From: Tricholoma matsutake
Taxonomy: Eukaryota > Basidiomycota > Agaricomycetes > Agaricales > Tricholomataceae
Assembly (NCBI GenBank): GCA_026075535.2
Contig: AP026540.1
Location: 12,834,001-12,898,000 of the forward strand
Length of the DNA: 64,000 nucleotides
Direction of reading: 5' to 3'
A program made the position numbers and the translations under genes. Positions 1-10,590 of the stretch are shown here, one piece after another. The notes under the pieces are model-generated. The model was given only the letters and a program-made list of their open reading frames with translations. It ran no database searches and had not been told where the DNA came from. Numbering within the stretch: position 1 is the first letter of the stretch; every line of letters starts with the position of its first letter.

Positions 1-565
1 GTTTAGTGATGTTTGTTTACTTAAGTTTGACCACAGCTTTACCTGAGATTGCCCCCCCCCACTAAATGATTCCTGAGTGGTGCTCAAAAAAAATATAACT
101 AGGTTTCTAAACCATAACCATATGTATTAGAAGCTTAAGATGAATTCTACTAGTGTTATAACACTAGTCAGCAATTCTAGTCAATGGTTGGCACTTCCCA
201 ATAGTCACAGGTTTGATAATAATACTGTGAAATTCTCTAGTTGATGTGTACACAAGCAACAGTACTATCTGTTGCTTGGACATAGGTGGATTGCTGCTTT
301 GTTTGGTTCTGTTATGACCAAAATGAGTGAGGCATGAAACCAGGTGTCCACTAAATCACATTTTTGCCTCCTGCGGTATCTATATCCATTGCAATAAATA
401 ACAACTATTCTAATTGATGTAATATAGTAAAGCAATGATCTATCTAATGTTTCCATGTTTTATACAAGTGTTTTGTCACTCTATTCAACAATATGATGAG
501 CAGATTTAGAAATTAGCAAGTAGGACTTTGATCGGCCACAAGGCCTAAGGATCTAGCTCTTCTGG
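1..565. other. No gene recognised
   Basis: AT-rich sequence with only short open frames and no recognisable protein motif. It lies upstream of the Harbinger transposase remnant and could hold that element's terminal sequence, but I could not identify a terminal inverted repeat. Confidence 0.5.
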
Positions 566-1784
566 ATGGATGACAATGAAGATGAGTTGCAGCTCATGCT
601 GGCTGAGCATCAGGGAAATGAGTTCGAAGATGAACTCCTAGCATGGATAGGATTGGTATGCTATGGGCTTGAAGAAGCATGGCAGCTTAGCATTTTGAGA
701 TGTTCTTTACAACATCTATATCTTACTCACCCAGACCTTCTCTCTGATCCATGCACAGACACTCCTTGGCAGGCCCTTTATCATAGCCAAAATGACTGTG
801 CATTCATCACCATTATGGGTTTTGATGTTGTAACATTTCATAACATCCTTCATCATGGATTTGAGAGACTATGGAATGAAACACCAGTCCCACATTGTGA
901 TGTCCTTCCATCATCCATACCGCGAGTTAACTGCTGCTTTCTAAATGCATGTAGTGCTCTTGGCTTTATACTACATTATCTTAGTTCCAATATGCTGGAA
1001 GTGAGCCTTGCACAAGTCTTTGCTTTAATCCCAATAACCATCTTGCATTATGTTGCATTCAGTCTCAGAATCCTCTTGTTCACCTTGAGGAGGCATGGAT
1101 CCATTGGCCTATTGATGATGAATTCCAGCAGAACAATGACCTTGTTCTTGCTCGACATCCACTTCTTGTTGGTGCTTTCAGCACGATGAATGGCTTAAAT
1201 CTCCCAGTTCAAACATCACAAGACCAAGAGATGGAAAATGCAACTTTCAATGGCTGGTTACAAGACCACTTTATCAGCTTTGTATTTGCCATCAGGACTG
1301 AAGGTATGCAAATGAATTTGTATGAAATGCTTTCTTATGTCATTAGGAGTCATCCTTGCATGTAATTTGAAATGCCCCCAGTAGCTGGCATGACTCGTGT
1401 GTTGCTTGCTCAATATATGAAAAATTACACTTGCAAACACCAGAGGGGTATTATCTCATGACAGACACAGCCTTTCCACGTGGCACAGATCAGATAGCAG
1501 GCCATATCAAAGCATAAATGAAGGACAGTGCTCATCTTCCTGCTGATCAAGCTGAATGTGACAATGTTATGCAGCATGATCACCAGCTGCTTTCTTTCCA
1601 ACAGACAGCTGAATGGGGCATGCATACAATGCAAGGCTCATTTGGCTGGTTGTGCATCCCTTTGGCAATCAATGACAGTGATCTATGTGGTGACATTCTT
1701 GAGAGCACATCATGGCTGTTCAATCTTTGTGCACAGCCACAACCAAATTCAAACAGTGTATATGCTGATTTGGAACGGTGGTGA
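566..1784 (+). pseudogene. Harbinger-type DDE transposase, broken
   Basis: The conceptual protein matches the fungal Harbinger/DDE_Tnp4 pattern across at least three reading frames. The N-terminal part is open from 566 to 1189. The first catalytic segment reads STMNGLNLPVQ near 1180-1212, where the family normally has STMDGLNLP, so the first catalytic Asp is Asn (codon 1189-1191). The second catalytic segment, MTDTAFPRGTDQIAG, begins near 1458 with Asp at 1464-1466. A TAA stop follows at 1515-1517. The frame then continues through LSFQQTAEWGMHTMQGSF, whose Glu at 1611-1613 is the third DDE residue, to a stop at 1782-1784. The enzyme would have cut and rejoined DNA at the element ends. Frameshifts, the stop and the D-to-N change make this copy inactive. 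Confidence 0.75.
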
Positions 1785-2075
1785 ACAGGAAGAGTTGTGG
1801 GCAACATTCAAAAGTATGCTGTTCTCATAGCAATGTAGAAATGACTGAGTCACTAAATTTCATCTTGTTGTTGTACAGTAACTTGAGCCACAGGCAATTT
1901 TTGTATCAACTTTTTTATTCAATGTAATGTATCAACAACTAGTAAGCAAAACAAAGGAGTGATACTGACTGACCAAACAGGCAGTCAGAGCAAACATAAT
2001 GAAAGTAAAGAATGTGACAGTGCAGAAGGAGATAAGCAATGGATACAAATGCGAGGAAACAGATGGTAAACATTA

Positions 2076-3903
2076 TCAAACCTCCTGACTGGAATAATGA
2101 AGTGGAGAGCCTATCATAGAAACAGATGTGGTAGCTTTGCATCCCATTTTAGGGGGCACAACAAGGGGATCATCCTGAGAAGAGGGAGGTTTTGAAGATG
2201 TCGAAGAGTGAGCAGAAGATTCAGGTTGGTCATCATCTTCAAAGATATAGCAATGGGTTCCGGGAGAATCATTGTTACCTTGTATCTCTGCTTCATCATC
2301 ATCTGAGCCAAGATATTGCATTGAATGGCCTCTATCCACATAATATACTTCTTGATGTAAACAGTAGCATGGGCTCCAGCTGCCATGGGGTTGGTATCCA
2401 GCACAAGCAACAACTTGATGGCCTTGAGATGCTGACATCATCTCCATGAGTTCAGCACAGTCAGCGTGGTGCTCAGTTGTATGGCAATGATGCTCAGCCT
2501 CAGCAAGCTGATTTCAGAGAGCTTTGACCTGCCTCTGAGATTCCCAAAACTGACTAGATAGTGTAAAAATCTGACTGGTTTGCAGAGCACTGACAGACTG
2601 ATCATCAGTGTGAGCACATCACAGACTTGGATTGAGAACCTGCGATATATTAGCCAGAAAATCTTGACCATTGTTGCATGCATGTGAGCATGTTGAATCA
2701 GCATGAATGCAATCAGCAGCAGGATGATGAGCTGCTGGGCCTGTGCCAGACTTCTCAGTCTTGACAACAACCTTCTCAGCCTTTCTATTGACCAGCTTCT
2801 CATCATAGTCCAAAAGTTCAATCACCTCCAGTTTGGCATCAAGATCATGTGAACCTGCTCTCTCATTCATAAGGTCATTGATTGTATGTGCACGATCAAC
2901 ATGAGGTGGCACTTCAGCATCACCAGTTGGCTTTGTGGTTCTGACAAGCTAACAAAATGAAATCAGCATTTTACAAAGAAAGAAAAGGAAATATAAATTT
3001 TCACCTGTTTGAACTTCAGCTCAAGAGATTTTGCAGTTCAAGAGGGGTGGCCATTTTCTTGAGCTCATGCATTAAACTCATCGCCTGCAGAGTTCCATGC
3101 ATTACTGCCCAATGGCAAGCATTCCTCAAGGATGTCAAAAAGAGTGTTGAGATCCTCAGAAGAATAATTGTGGGCACCAGTAGTGCAGCCACTACACTGC
3201 TTCTTCCCATCCACATGTCTGAGCAGAGAAGTTGCTTTATGCTTGCCTTTAGCAGATTGGGGAGCAATGGGCAGATCTTGCTTCCCCTTTTTTCTCAGCT
3301 CAGGAAGTGGGTGCTGTGCACCAGCAACCTTGCCACTGGGATGAGCAACATTTTCCAGTATCTTGTGAGCTGGAGGAAAGTCGTCATCATTGTCAATGGG
3401 CATGGGCATAGCAAGAGTGGCATCATATGGGAGGTCTTGAGGTGGGACCAGATGACCCACATTTGGGAGGGATGGATAGTCAGCACCCAGTTGATTCTAT
3501 TCAGCATACTTAGTAACAGGACCTGGAAAGGAATGAATTACAACTGACTTGATAGAGATTTGTGACATCATGAGAGAAATTTCAGAAATGTCCAGAGAGA
3601 GGACCAGGACACTGACAATATCATAATCAGTTTCCTGAAAAGCTGCACTAGAACCTCAGACACACATCTTGGGTATGATATCCAGGAGCAGCATGTGCAA
3701 ATTTCTCCTAAAATCTGGGTAGCTTTCAGGAAAGGTAATCGCACAGGATTATTTATTGTTCAAGACATACATACCATTGGATGTGGACCTGACAAAGGAT
3801 GATGTGTGGCAGCACCCATATAATCAGGGCCTCTCTGAGCATGCTGGATACCATGTTGGTCAGGGTAGAACTGTTGCTGCTGAGGTGGGATGTTCTCAGA
3901 CAT
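2076..3903 (-). pseudogene. Myb/SANT-like second protein of the Harbinger element, broken
   Basis: The probable start is at 3903 (MSENIPPQQQQFYPDQHG), with exon 1 ending at a GTATGT donor near 3770. A second coding block runs from about 3735 to 3007. It contains the SANT-like segment GAHNYSSEDLNTLFDILEE (near 3110-3170) and ends in ELKFKQ before an intron. The next exon resumes near 2951 (LVRTTKPTGDAEVPPHVD) and runs through an acidic, Ser-rich tail to 2076. In-frame TGA codons sit where the family has Trp or Arg: after DEFNA, before TAKSLE, and at RNQLAEAE in the coiled-coil stretch near 2520. A TAG follows PGPVTKYAE. The protein would have bound element DNA together with the transposase. 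Family assignment is from recall of basidiomycete homologues. Confidence 0.6.
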
Positions 3904-5109
3904 AATAAAAGGAGGGTGAGGTTCACAAAGTCTAAAGGTGCAAATGACAGACTGATGGGTCAGACAAAAACTGAGAGACTCAATGATTATCCTGAGGCCT
4001 TTAAGTATGCTAAAAGGTTGAGGTGACTACATTGCAATGATGTATGCTAACCCAATACTCTTTCAACTGGATCTTGTTGACCCCTCATGTTGCACCGCTG
4101 CCCCCTGTTTTTGAGCGCACTCTAGTGTATATTGGCTGTGCATCTACATTCAAACATAAGCTGTGTACTCCTCTCCATTTTTATGCCTTACTGCTTCCTG
4201 AATGCTCTCATTGAGTGGCCATAGTAAAAATGCAAATCAAGTATCAAGTCTGGGTAGCATCCCAGATTTTGGCTCCAGTATATCAAGAGTGAACCAGCCC
4301 TGAGTCATATATTGTCAGCCAGTAGCAACGATTGTCACAAGATGAAAGAGATGAAGTTGCACATCCCAAGGTATTAGTATCAGCATTGTTGAAGGTCCTC
4401 TTCTCACAGTGTGCAGTGAGATCCACAAGTGTCGGGTGATGGAAAAGGCAATAAAAATGTGTTTATATTTATATTTAGACCTAAACAGGGGGATTGCATG
4501 CCCCATCCTGATTCAAAACTAGAAAGGCATGGAATTGACAGCTGACTTCGAAACATGACCCATTGGGCAATCAGCTTGTCAGCTGATGTTGTTTGAACGA
4601 TTTAGAAATATTATCTAGGATTCTAAATGCTACAGGAAGTCATCCAGTAACTGAATCAGAAGATCTGGATTTTGGAAATTGCCATGGGTGCCACTGCCAC
4701 CACCAGTGCCAAGGCACTCAAACTCAAACCAAACTCAGTACTTTGAGTCTGCTAAGATGACCAGTGCATGACCTGTATAACCTCACAAGGTAGACCAGTG
4801 CTCGCTTGGTGATGACTCAGGGCAACACACTGACTCAGCACCTGCCATGACCACCACTACAAGCAACCACTTGTAGGGTGGATAGGGGGAACAGCTTGGA
4901 TGGCAAGAAGGACTAGGAGGAGAATGATGGCAAGAGAACAAGGTGACTGGCCAACATCCATTGATGGAACAGTGGGACAACAAGTGCCCAACACTCATCC
5001 CTTGAACCCCTCCCTTTGCATGAGATTTTTGATTAGTTTTGCTGCCCCAGTACTTAGTAATATTGCTGCCTCCCTGGCCTTCAGTGAGGGAGGTCAAATA
5101 AACTTCTTA
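3904..5109. other. Non-coding transposon debris
   Basis: No gene is supported. At 4851-4882 there is an inverted-repeat motif (ACAAGCAACCACTTGT with CCACC/GGTGG flanks) that matches, in reverse orientation, a hairpin motif recurring in the hAT-like elements. Part of this stretch may therefore be an unrecognised element in the opposite orientation. I saw no matching termini. Confidence 0.35.
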
Positions 5110-6535
5110 TCAACTGAGTACAGTTGTTTGCATTTCAAATTGGTCCAGTTGTTGTACCACAACCAATTTAAACCAGTCTTACAGAAGACTGGTTGGGTAC
5201 CAGGTCTCAACTGGTCTGTCAGTAGTTTACAGGTAGTTTACAGGTAATTTAATTAAGTATATTAAATAAAATTAATGCATTTACACCCTGCAAGCAGGTG
5301 CTCGCAGTGGCGTAGGTAGGAGATGAAAGAGAAAACAAAAGAAAAAGATAACAAAAAAAATGCCCCACCGTCTCACATTTGTAGTGAGGGTGAGGCATGC
5401 TGTTGTCCTGTCCCTGCCATTTGTCATCCCAGTCATTCCCTACCGTTCATCATCCCCATGGTTTGTCATTCCCCGCTGCTCGTCATCCCTGTGGTTTGTC
5501 GTTCCTCACGGTTTGTCATTCCCCACAGTTTGTTGTTCCCTGCCATTCATCATTGTTCCTGTCATTCATTGTCACCCATTGTTTGTTGTCACCCATTGTT
5601 CATTGTCCCTGTCATGCATTTTGCCTTCATTGTCGTTCATGTTGTTGTTTCCCAGCCCTGTTGTCAGCACCTCCATCTCCCCCTATGAGCAGTGGCTCGC
5701 AGGCAGGGTGGTGGTGCTGTGTGACGTGGCACCCATCTTGGTCCAGGAATAAGACCCATTGCCAGCCTGCAACCAGAGGCTCACAGCAGTGGTGTAGGGC
5801 AGGTGGTGGCTCACAGGGGCAATGGAGGGGAGGTGATGTTGTCATTGTTATCAAACCTAAAACAGAAATGAAGTTGGTTAGTAATAAAAAAAAAAATCAA
5901 GGATAAGGAACATACCCAGGGCCCAAACAATGCTAGTTGTTGATTGGGCACTCTGCATTCATTTGTTTGTGGTTGCAAAGTTCTGAGCTAGGCGGCATCA
6001 CCCCCGTTGGTGTTGGTGGCATTGCTCCTGTTGGTGTTGTCCCCATTGATAGTGCTGTGACATAGCATCAGCCGTGGCTAGAAACACAACCCATTGCCAC
6101 CCTGCGAGCAGAGGCTCACAGGCACAGGATAGGGCATAGCATTGTTGGTGATGAGCAGTATCCATAGCAAAAGACAAGAACCTAAAAAGAATAAGAAACA
6201 GTTAGTAAGTAGAAGTAGTAAAGAAAAAAAAACACCCTACGGCCCAAACGACAGACTAGCATTGTTTGGGCCACTTGCTCTCAGTACTTTACAGTCCCCC
6301 ACCTGTCCTAGTGGACTCCAACTGGACTGACCGGAGTCCACTGGAGTCCGAGTGGAGTCCGAGTGGAGTCTGAGTGGAGTCCAATTGAACTACACTAAGT
6401 CATGTAGAGTTCAATCCCCCATTGGAGTCCGAGTGGAGTCTGAGTGCAACCAAATGATAAGTCAATTGGATATGAGCTCAAAGGACTTTGGACTTGGTGA
6501 ATTTCATAAAGTACCCGCAAAATAAATTTGTGTAC

Positions 6536-6622
6536 TGCAGGAATTGAACTCAAGACCTCACCATAAGGAATCACATGACAAACCAAACAAGTGTGCTCAA
6601 CCACTTGAGCCACAGGAGATTT
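6536..6622 (-). repeat. tRNA-derived, SINE-like pol III promoter module
   Basis: On the - strand an A-box-like segment, TGGCTCAAGTGGTTGAGCA (6593-6611), is followed after about 41 nt by a B-box-like segment, GAGTTCAATTC (6541-6551). This is the order and rough spacing of internal pol III promoters in tRNA genes and tRNA-derived SINEs. The downstream tail on the same strand runs into copies of an 11-bp GGACTCC-type repeat (about 6330-6450). No full cloverleaf is evident, so this is not a functional tRNA gene. Confidence 0.5.
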
Positions 6623-6777
6623 ATTGGGGATCAATATAAGGTTTATTCATGACTCAACTTTTCATATTCTTCGAGGAGGCATTTTTCAAACAATTAAGAT
6701 CAAAAATTTTTAATTAACCACATCCCTCATGTAGGACACGAGGGAGTGGGTATAATATAATAATAAACAAAAAAAAA

Positions 6778-6866
6778 CCCCTCTCGCATCTTGCGAGAGG
6801 GGGGGCAGAGATAAATTAAAAATAATAAAGACCCCTCCCCATGCAAAATGCGGGGGAGGGGGGGTT
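6778..6866. repeat. Two adjacent G/C-rich hairpins
   Basis: Positions 6778-6802 form a perfect inverted repeat with 11-bp arms (CCCCTCTCGCA / TGCGAGAGGGG) and a 3-nt loop. Positions 6832-6861 form a second one (CCCCTCCCC arms around an AT-rich loop). Both lie in otherwise AT-rich or G-tract DNA of the nested hAT-like element. They could be structural or binding elements; no function is shown. Confidence 0.7.
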
Positions 6867-7149
6867 GGGGGATGCAGTCTTGGGTGGGTGTCATCGCCCA
6901 CCCCTCCTTGCACGCGTCCGTCACCATAGCAAGCCGCACCCATCATCCAGTTGCTTGTAGGCGTGGGGATGGGTGCCGTGGTTGTCTTATCCCTGGCGTG
7001 CCCGCCATCCACCCGACGAGCAGCTGCTCGTCGGCATGGGGTGGGTGTGTTGTCAGCTTTGGGGGGTGCTGGTAGGCGTCGTTGTCGTCGACTGCACACA
7101 CTCATGATCCACCCTATGAGCAGGGGCTCACAGGTGTGGGGTGGGTGTG

Positions 7150-7750
7150 TTGGCTTGTTTGCAGGTGGTGGTGTCGTTACTAGTAGATTATAACCTAGAA
7201 AACTAAAAAAAATGAGTTAGTTAGTTTATAAAAACAAAAAGCAAATGAAAAAAACTTACATAGGGCCCAAACGACGTGATCTGCATCATTTGGGCCCATG
7301 TTGGCTCGTTTGCGAGTGGTGGTGTCATTACTAGTAGATTATAACCTAGAAAACTAAAAAAACGAGTTAGTTAGTTGATAAAAACAAAAACCAAGTGAAA
7401 AAAACTTACATAGGGCCCAAACGATGCGATCTGCATCGTTTGGGCCCGCGTTGGCTCATTTGCGAGTGGTGGTGTCATTACTAGTAGATTATAACCTAGA
7501 AAACTAAAAAAACGAGTTAGTTAGTTTATAAAAACAAAAACCAAGTGAAAAAAACTTACATAAGGCCCAAATGACGCAGATCACGTTGTTTGGGCCCGTG
7601 TTGGCTCATTTGCGAGTGGTGGCATCATTGCCAGTAGATTATAACCTAGAAAGCTAAAAAAACAGGTTGGTTAGTTTATAAAAACAAAAAGCAAACAAAA
7701 AAGAAACTTATGTAGGGCCCAAACAACACGATCTGCGTCGTTTGGGCCTG
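7150..7750 (-). repeat. Four tandem 150-bp units, each with an intron-like segment and a palindrome
   Basis: A landmark (TAACCTAGAA) recurs at 7191, 7342, 7492 and 7642, giving a 150-151-bp period. Read on the - strand, each unit has a GTAAGT donor, a CTAACTAAC branch-like site, a T-rich tract with TAG, and then about 85 nt of exon-like sequence. That exon-like part ends in a hairpin beginning GGGCCCAAA, only a few nucleotides before the next donor. The hairpin at 7413-7447 is perfect (15-bp arms GGGCCCAAACGATGC, 5-nt loop). The same hairpin-donor arrangement recurs at 6241-6272, 27663-27694 and, more weakly, near 5919. Splicing is inferred from sequence alone. Confidence 0.7.
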
Positions 7751-7984
7751 TGTTCCATCCATTGGGCTCGTTTGTGGGTGGTGGTGATGGCGGATTGGGC
7801 ATGGGAGCGGTGGCAGTGGGTGTCCACGCAGTGGTGGTGGTAGAGAGAGGAGGGAGGGAGGCGGCCGTCGATGGTGGTGGTGGTGGTGGTGAGTGATGAG
7901 CTGGCACATTTGATGATGCGGCTATATGCTTTGTCATACACAGCCGCACACAGTACCTAGCACAAGTAGATGATACCTTAAACA

Positions 7985-8060
7985 AGGTACTGTGGTGTAA
8001 CAGTTATATTGTGTGTTATGATTACATAAGCAACCGACAGGGATCTGGGTTCCATTCCTT
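7985..8060 (+). repeat. tRNA-like pol III promoter module
   Basis: An A-box-like stretch TGTGGTGTAACAGTTA (7991-8006) is followed by a B-box-like GGTTCCATTCC (8048-8058), resembling a degenerate tRNA (Val-like D-arm). It lies directly upstream of the 11-bp minisatellite and faces it, mirroring the - strand module at 6536-6622. The cloverleaf is degenerate, so I call it a SINE-like head rather than a tRNA gene. Confidence 0.45.
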
Positions 8061-8102
8061 TTCCTACACAATTTTTGAGCAGAATCCGACTGGACTCCCA
8101 GT

Positions 8103-8340
8103 GGACTCCAACTGGACTCCAACTGGACTCCAACTGGACTCCAACTGGACTCCAACTGGACTCCAACTGGACTCCAACTGGACTCCAACTGGACTCCAAC
8201 TGGACTCCAACTGGACTCCAACTGGACTCCAACTGGACTCCAACTGGACTCCAACTGGACTCCAACTGGACTCCAACTGGACTCCAACTGGACTCCAACT
8301 GGACTCCAACTGGACTCCAACTGGACTCCAACTGGACTCC
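8103..8340. repeat. 11-bp minisatellite (GGACTCCAACT)n
   Basis: About 21-22 near-perfect head-to-tail copies of GGACTCCAACT, with related diverged units on both sides (8060-8102, 8340-8480) and inverted relatives at 6330-6450. Because the unit is 11 bp and has no stop in any frame, all frames are open and translate to an 11-residue period. These apparent proteins are artefacts of the repeat. Confidence 0.95.
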
Positions 8341-9022
8341 ACTGGACCAGTCCGAGTGGAATCTGGTGTTTGAGTGGATTCCACTCGGAGTCCAGTCGGA
8401 CTGGACTGGGACTGGACTGGCAACTTTGCAGGCAGTTGGCTGGTGACCAGTCCCAGTGGACTCCAGTTGGACTCCAGTCAGTCCGACGGGAAAGGTGGGG
8501 GAGTGTAAAGACCTCCTTGCTCTGTGTTCGTTCGTTCGTTCATTTGTGGGCTTGTGGTCTCGGGATGGGTGTGGAAAGAACTGAAGTAATTGTGGTATTG
8601 TGGGAATGGTCTAAACAGTGGTGCCACTTTTTTTTTGGCAGTGCAAGCATGACCAAATGGTCCATGTGCAGCCATGGGTATATAAGCACTCATGAAACAA
8701 GTATTTATTCCCCCAGGCTTGTTCAATTGTGCATTACAAAGTAGGTTAAATGTAGTTACATAGTGCCAATAGTACTTATATTAGTTCTTTTACTTTTAAT
8801 GTATGTACTATTAGTTATGAAGTATTATATGGGTAGAAGACCTGTTGCAACTGATTGCAACTGGTTTTTTAACGGTTTTTTAATATTTTTAAAATAAGGC
8901 AACTGGCAACTCAACTGGGTTTGAAACAGAGCAACTGCAACCGATGGTCCAGTTGCAATTGGTTGGGTTGGGTTCAGTTTCGGTCATTTTTTCGGTCCAG
9001 TCAACTGGACCTTTAAACACTA

Positions 9023-9410
9023 GATAACTCAGTAGCTTTCTTTGCATGTAAGTTGGCTTTTTCCCACTGGGTTTACCACCACATAGAGGTTTTGACCTGA
9101 ATGAAATTTTCATCTTATTTTAACTCTTCTATTTGTCTAACCATTTCCCTGAGCTCAAACCATGCTAGGCTTGAGGGGGAGTGCTGGGATCAGGTGCTGT
9201 GGGGATCAGACATGATCACCTGAGATCAGCCTAGCCTGGTCTGAGTACCTGTTCTATTATTGGACTTGCACTAATGGGCTGTTGCTGCACATGGCATGTC
9301 TGAGTTCTGTTCAAGGGGAACACAGGTAGATTCCAATAATCACATTTTCATGTGTTATTATGTTTGGTGTCATACTTTCATAGACTAAGGACTGTCCTGT
9401 CAGCAACCCA
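9023..9410. other. Possible remnant of a Copia 3' end
   Basis: A purine tract, TTGAGGGGGAG (9172-9182), directly precedes TGCTGGGATC. This resembles the polypurine tract and LTR start of a Copia-type element, but no second LTR or coding remnant of it was found. Nothing else is recognised here. Confidence 0.25.
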
Positions 9411-10106
9411 TCAAGGTACCATACCTGAACCTGTGATGACCCATGCAGTGAAATGATCCACTGCATAGTATATCACACCTCTCAAGTTGTACCTTCGATG
9501 GACATTGCTAGATGTAAGTTCCAACATCTCCTGAGTGAAGGCATCTTCCCCTAAGTTGATTGCAATCATAGGTGGATGACATATAAAATTAAATCCACAC
9601 ACCAGATTTTGGGTACAAATGGGACACATAGTGGAAGAAGAAGAGGTGAAGTCATCCAAGTAATCCTGTAGACTGCACCCACCTCTTGATAACACAATAC
9701 TGCAGGAACCTCCTTGCAACTCTCATGTGTCTATATCATAACCATTCAGGCAGAACCATGAAGATGTTGTGACATCATCTGCTGATGTAAGCAAATGATT
9801 GAAAATTGAGTGGATACTCACGTACTCACCAAAAGCCAACATTAGCAAACCAGGCAACCTTGCCATATGGTGCCTAAGGTAATCTCTCATCTGGTCTAAA
9901 GAATATCACACTTCAGAAGCTACAGCAGGTATGCTTTCATATATCCAAAATGCATCTAACCATGCATCTAATGCATCTGATTTTATCTCCCGCCAGTTAG
10001 CTTGTATGCTCTCAGGACTTTCCCACCACAGGTTGAAGAGCACCATGATAACTGCATTGTATGCACAGCTGTTTTGCTGCCACTGTGTTCTGAAGGGTAT
10101 GTTCAC
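9411..10106 (-). pseudogene. C19-like (ubiquitin-hydrolase-type) peptidase remnant
   Basis: The 5' part (10106-9906) starts MNIPFRTQWQQNSCAYNAV, which carries a Cys-box-like NSCAYNA motif as in ubiquitin-specific peptidases. Without an obvious exon boundary the sequence continues through an FGEYVSIHSIF segment, a TGA stop, and a paired-Cys zinc-binding-like CPICTQNL near 9625. The C-terminal RGVIYYAVDHFTAWVI (near 9440) holds a histidine-box-like HFTA. Proteins of this type accompany Helitron helicases in mushroom genomes. The peptidase would act on ubiquitin-like modifiers; any role in transposition is unknown. It is broken by at least one stop and frameshifts. Function is inferred from motif resemblance only. 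Confidence 0.5.
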
Positions 10107-10590
10107 TTGATGGGTCTCCCCACCACCTACTGAAGCAGACCCAACTGTAAGGGGACTAGGGGGGACTCGGGGGGGTGCCCTGTGTGTTTCTCCTATTTTT
10201 TACATTTGTCCTATATCTTTCCTCACTTCATTCCCTTCTATTCTTCATTTTCTATGATTTTTCCTTATTTTATTACTGATTTCCCTTTCTATCACATTTA
10301 TGCATGTTGACAGTTTTATATTTAGAGGCAGAGCACCCCTTCCAACATCTACCCCTTGGTATGATGTCATTCAGTGGCCTTGATCTGCCTATCTCCGCCT
10401 TTTCTATTTTTAAATTATTATTTGATTTTTGCAGTCTTCACATATACTGGGCATTGGCAAAGGGGTCCTCAGAGTTTTCTCTTCAGATTTCCCTTTGCTA
10501 GGCACACCTCCAAACCCTGTAATATGTAGTATAATTTTAACTTCAGATTTCCCTTTGCTAGACCAACTCCAACCAACTTCAACCTCTGAA

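Larger units (their letters stand above)
566..3903. mobile_element. Decayed two-gene PIF/Harbinger-type DNA transposon
   Basis: A DDE transposase remnant on + (566-1784) converges tail to tail on a Myb/SANT-like DNA-binding gene on - (2076-3903). Harbinger elements typically encode exactly this pair, the second protein helping the transposase reach DNA. Both genes carry frameshifts and stops, so the copy is not autonomous. I could not find the terminal repeats or the 3-bp target duplication, so the limits given are only those of the coding remnants. CG dinucleotides are very rare across the unit, consistent with an old copy. Confidence 0.72.
6282..8515. mobile_element. hAT-like non-autonomous element nested in copy A
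   Basis: The block interrupts copy A between identical 8-bp repeats CTTGCTCT (6274-6281 and 8516-8523). The related uninterrupted element has a single CTTGCTC at this point (near 27697). The ends form an imperfect terminal inverted repeat: CAGTACTTTACAGTCCCCC on the left against GAGGTCTTTACACTCCCCC on the complement of the right end. An 8-bp duplication is the hallmark of the hAT superfamily. The element encodes no transposase. It is a composite of two outward tRNA-like modules, G-rich hairpins, four 150-bp tandem units and an 11-bp minisatellite. Confidence 0.75.
5110..9022. mobile_element. Non-autonomous hAT-like element, copy A (split by a later insert)
   Basis: The flanks of the inserted block align over long stretches with the complete element at 26473-28198: 5110-6281 matches its left part and 8524-9022 its right part. 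The right terminus is present (CCTTTAAACACTA ending at 9022), but no left TAGTGTT terminus could be found. This copy is therefore 5'-truncated or badly diverged, and the left limit is approximate. No transposase is encoded. The interior is GT-rich and low in complexity, with repeated hairpin motifs (near 5285, 5690, 5770 and 6095) and intron-like modules on the - strand (for example 5857-5915, with GTATGT, TACTAAC and TTTTAG). Confidence 0.65.

Noticed and set aside
4783..5110. Left end of copy A at GATGACTC near 4809, resembling the right flank GATAACTC
   Set aside because: No TAGTGTT terminus follows it, and the alignment with element B begins only near 5110.
5323..5906. Overlapping Cys/His/Pro-rich open frames in copy A
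   Set aside because: Composition follows GTTCATC-type low-complexity DNA. Frames are not conserved with the matching region of element B, and there are no domains.
7150..7750. CRISPR-like array
   Set aside because: The 150-bp units repeat along their full length without unique spacers, and the genome is eukaryotic.
7985..8060. Functional tRNA gene
   Set aside because: A and B boxes are present but the stems do not form a proper cloverleaf, and it lies within a transposon.
7934..8446. Several long overlapping open frames with an 11-residue repeat on both strands
   Set aside because: They arise because the 11-bp minisatellite has no stop in any frame. All frames show the same repeat, so none is supported as a gene.
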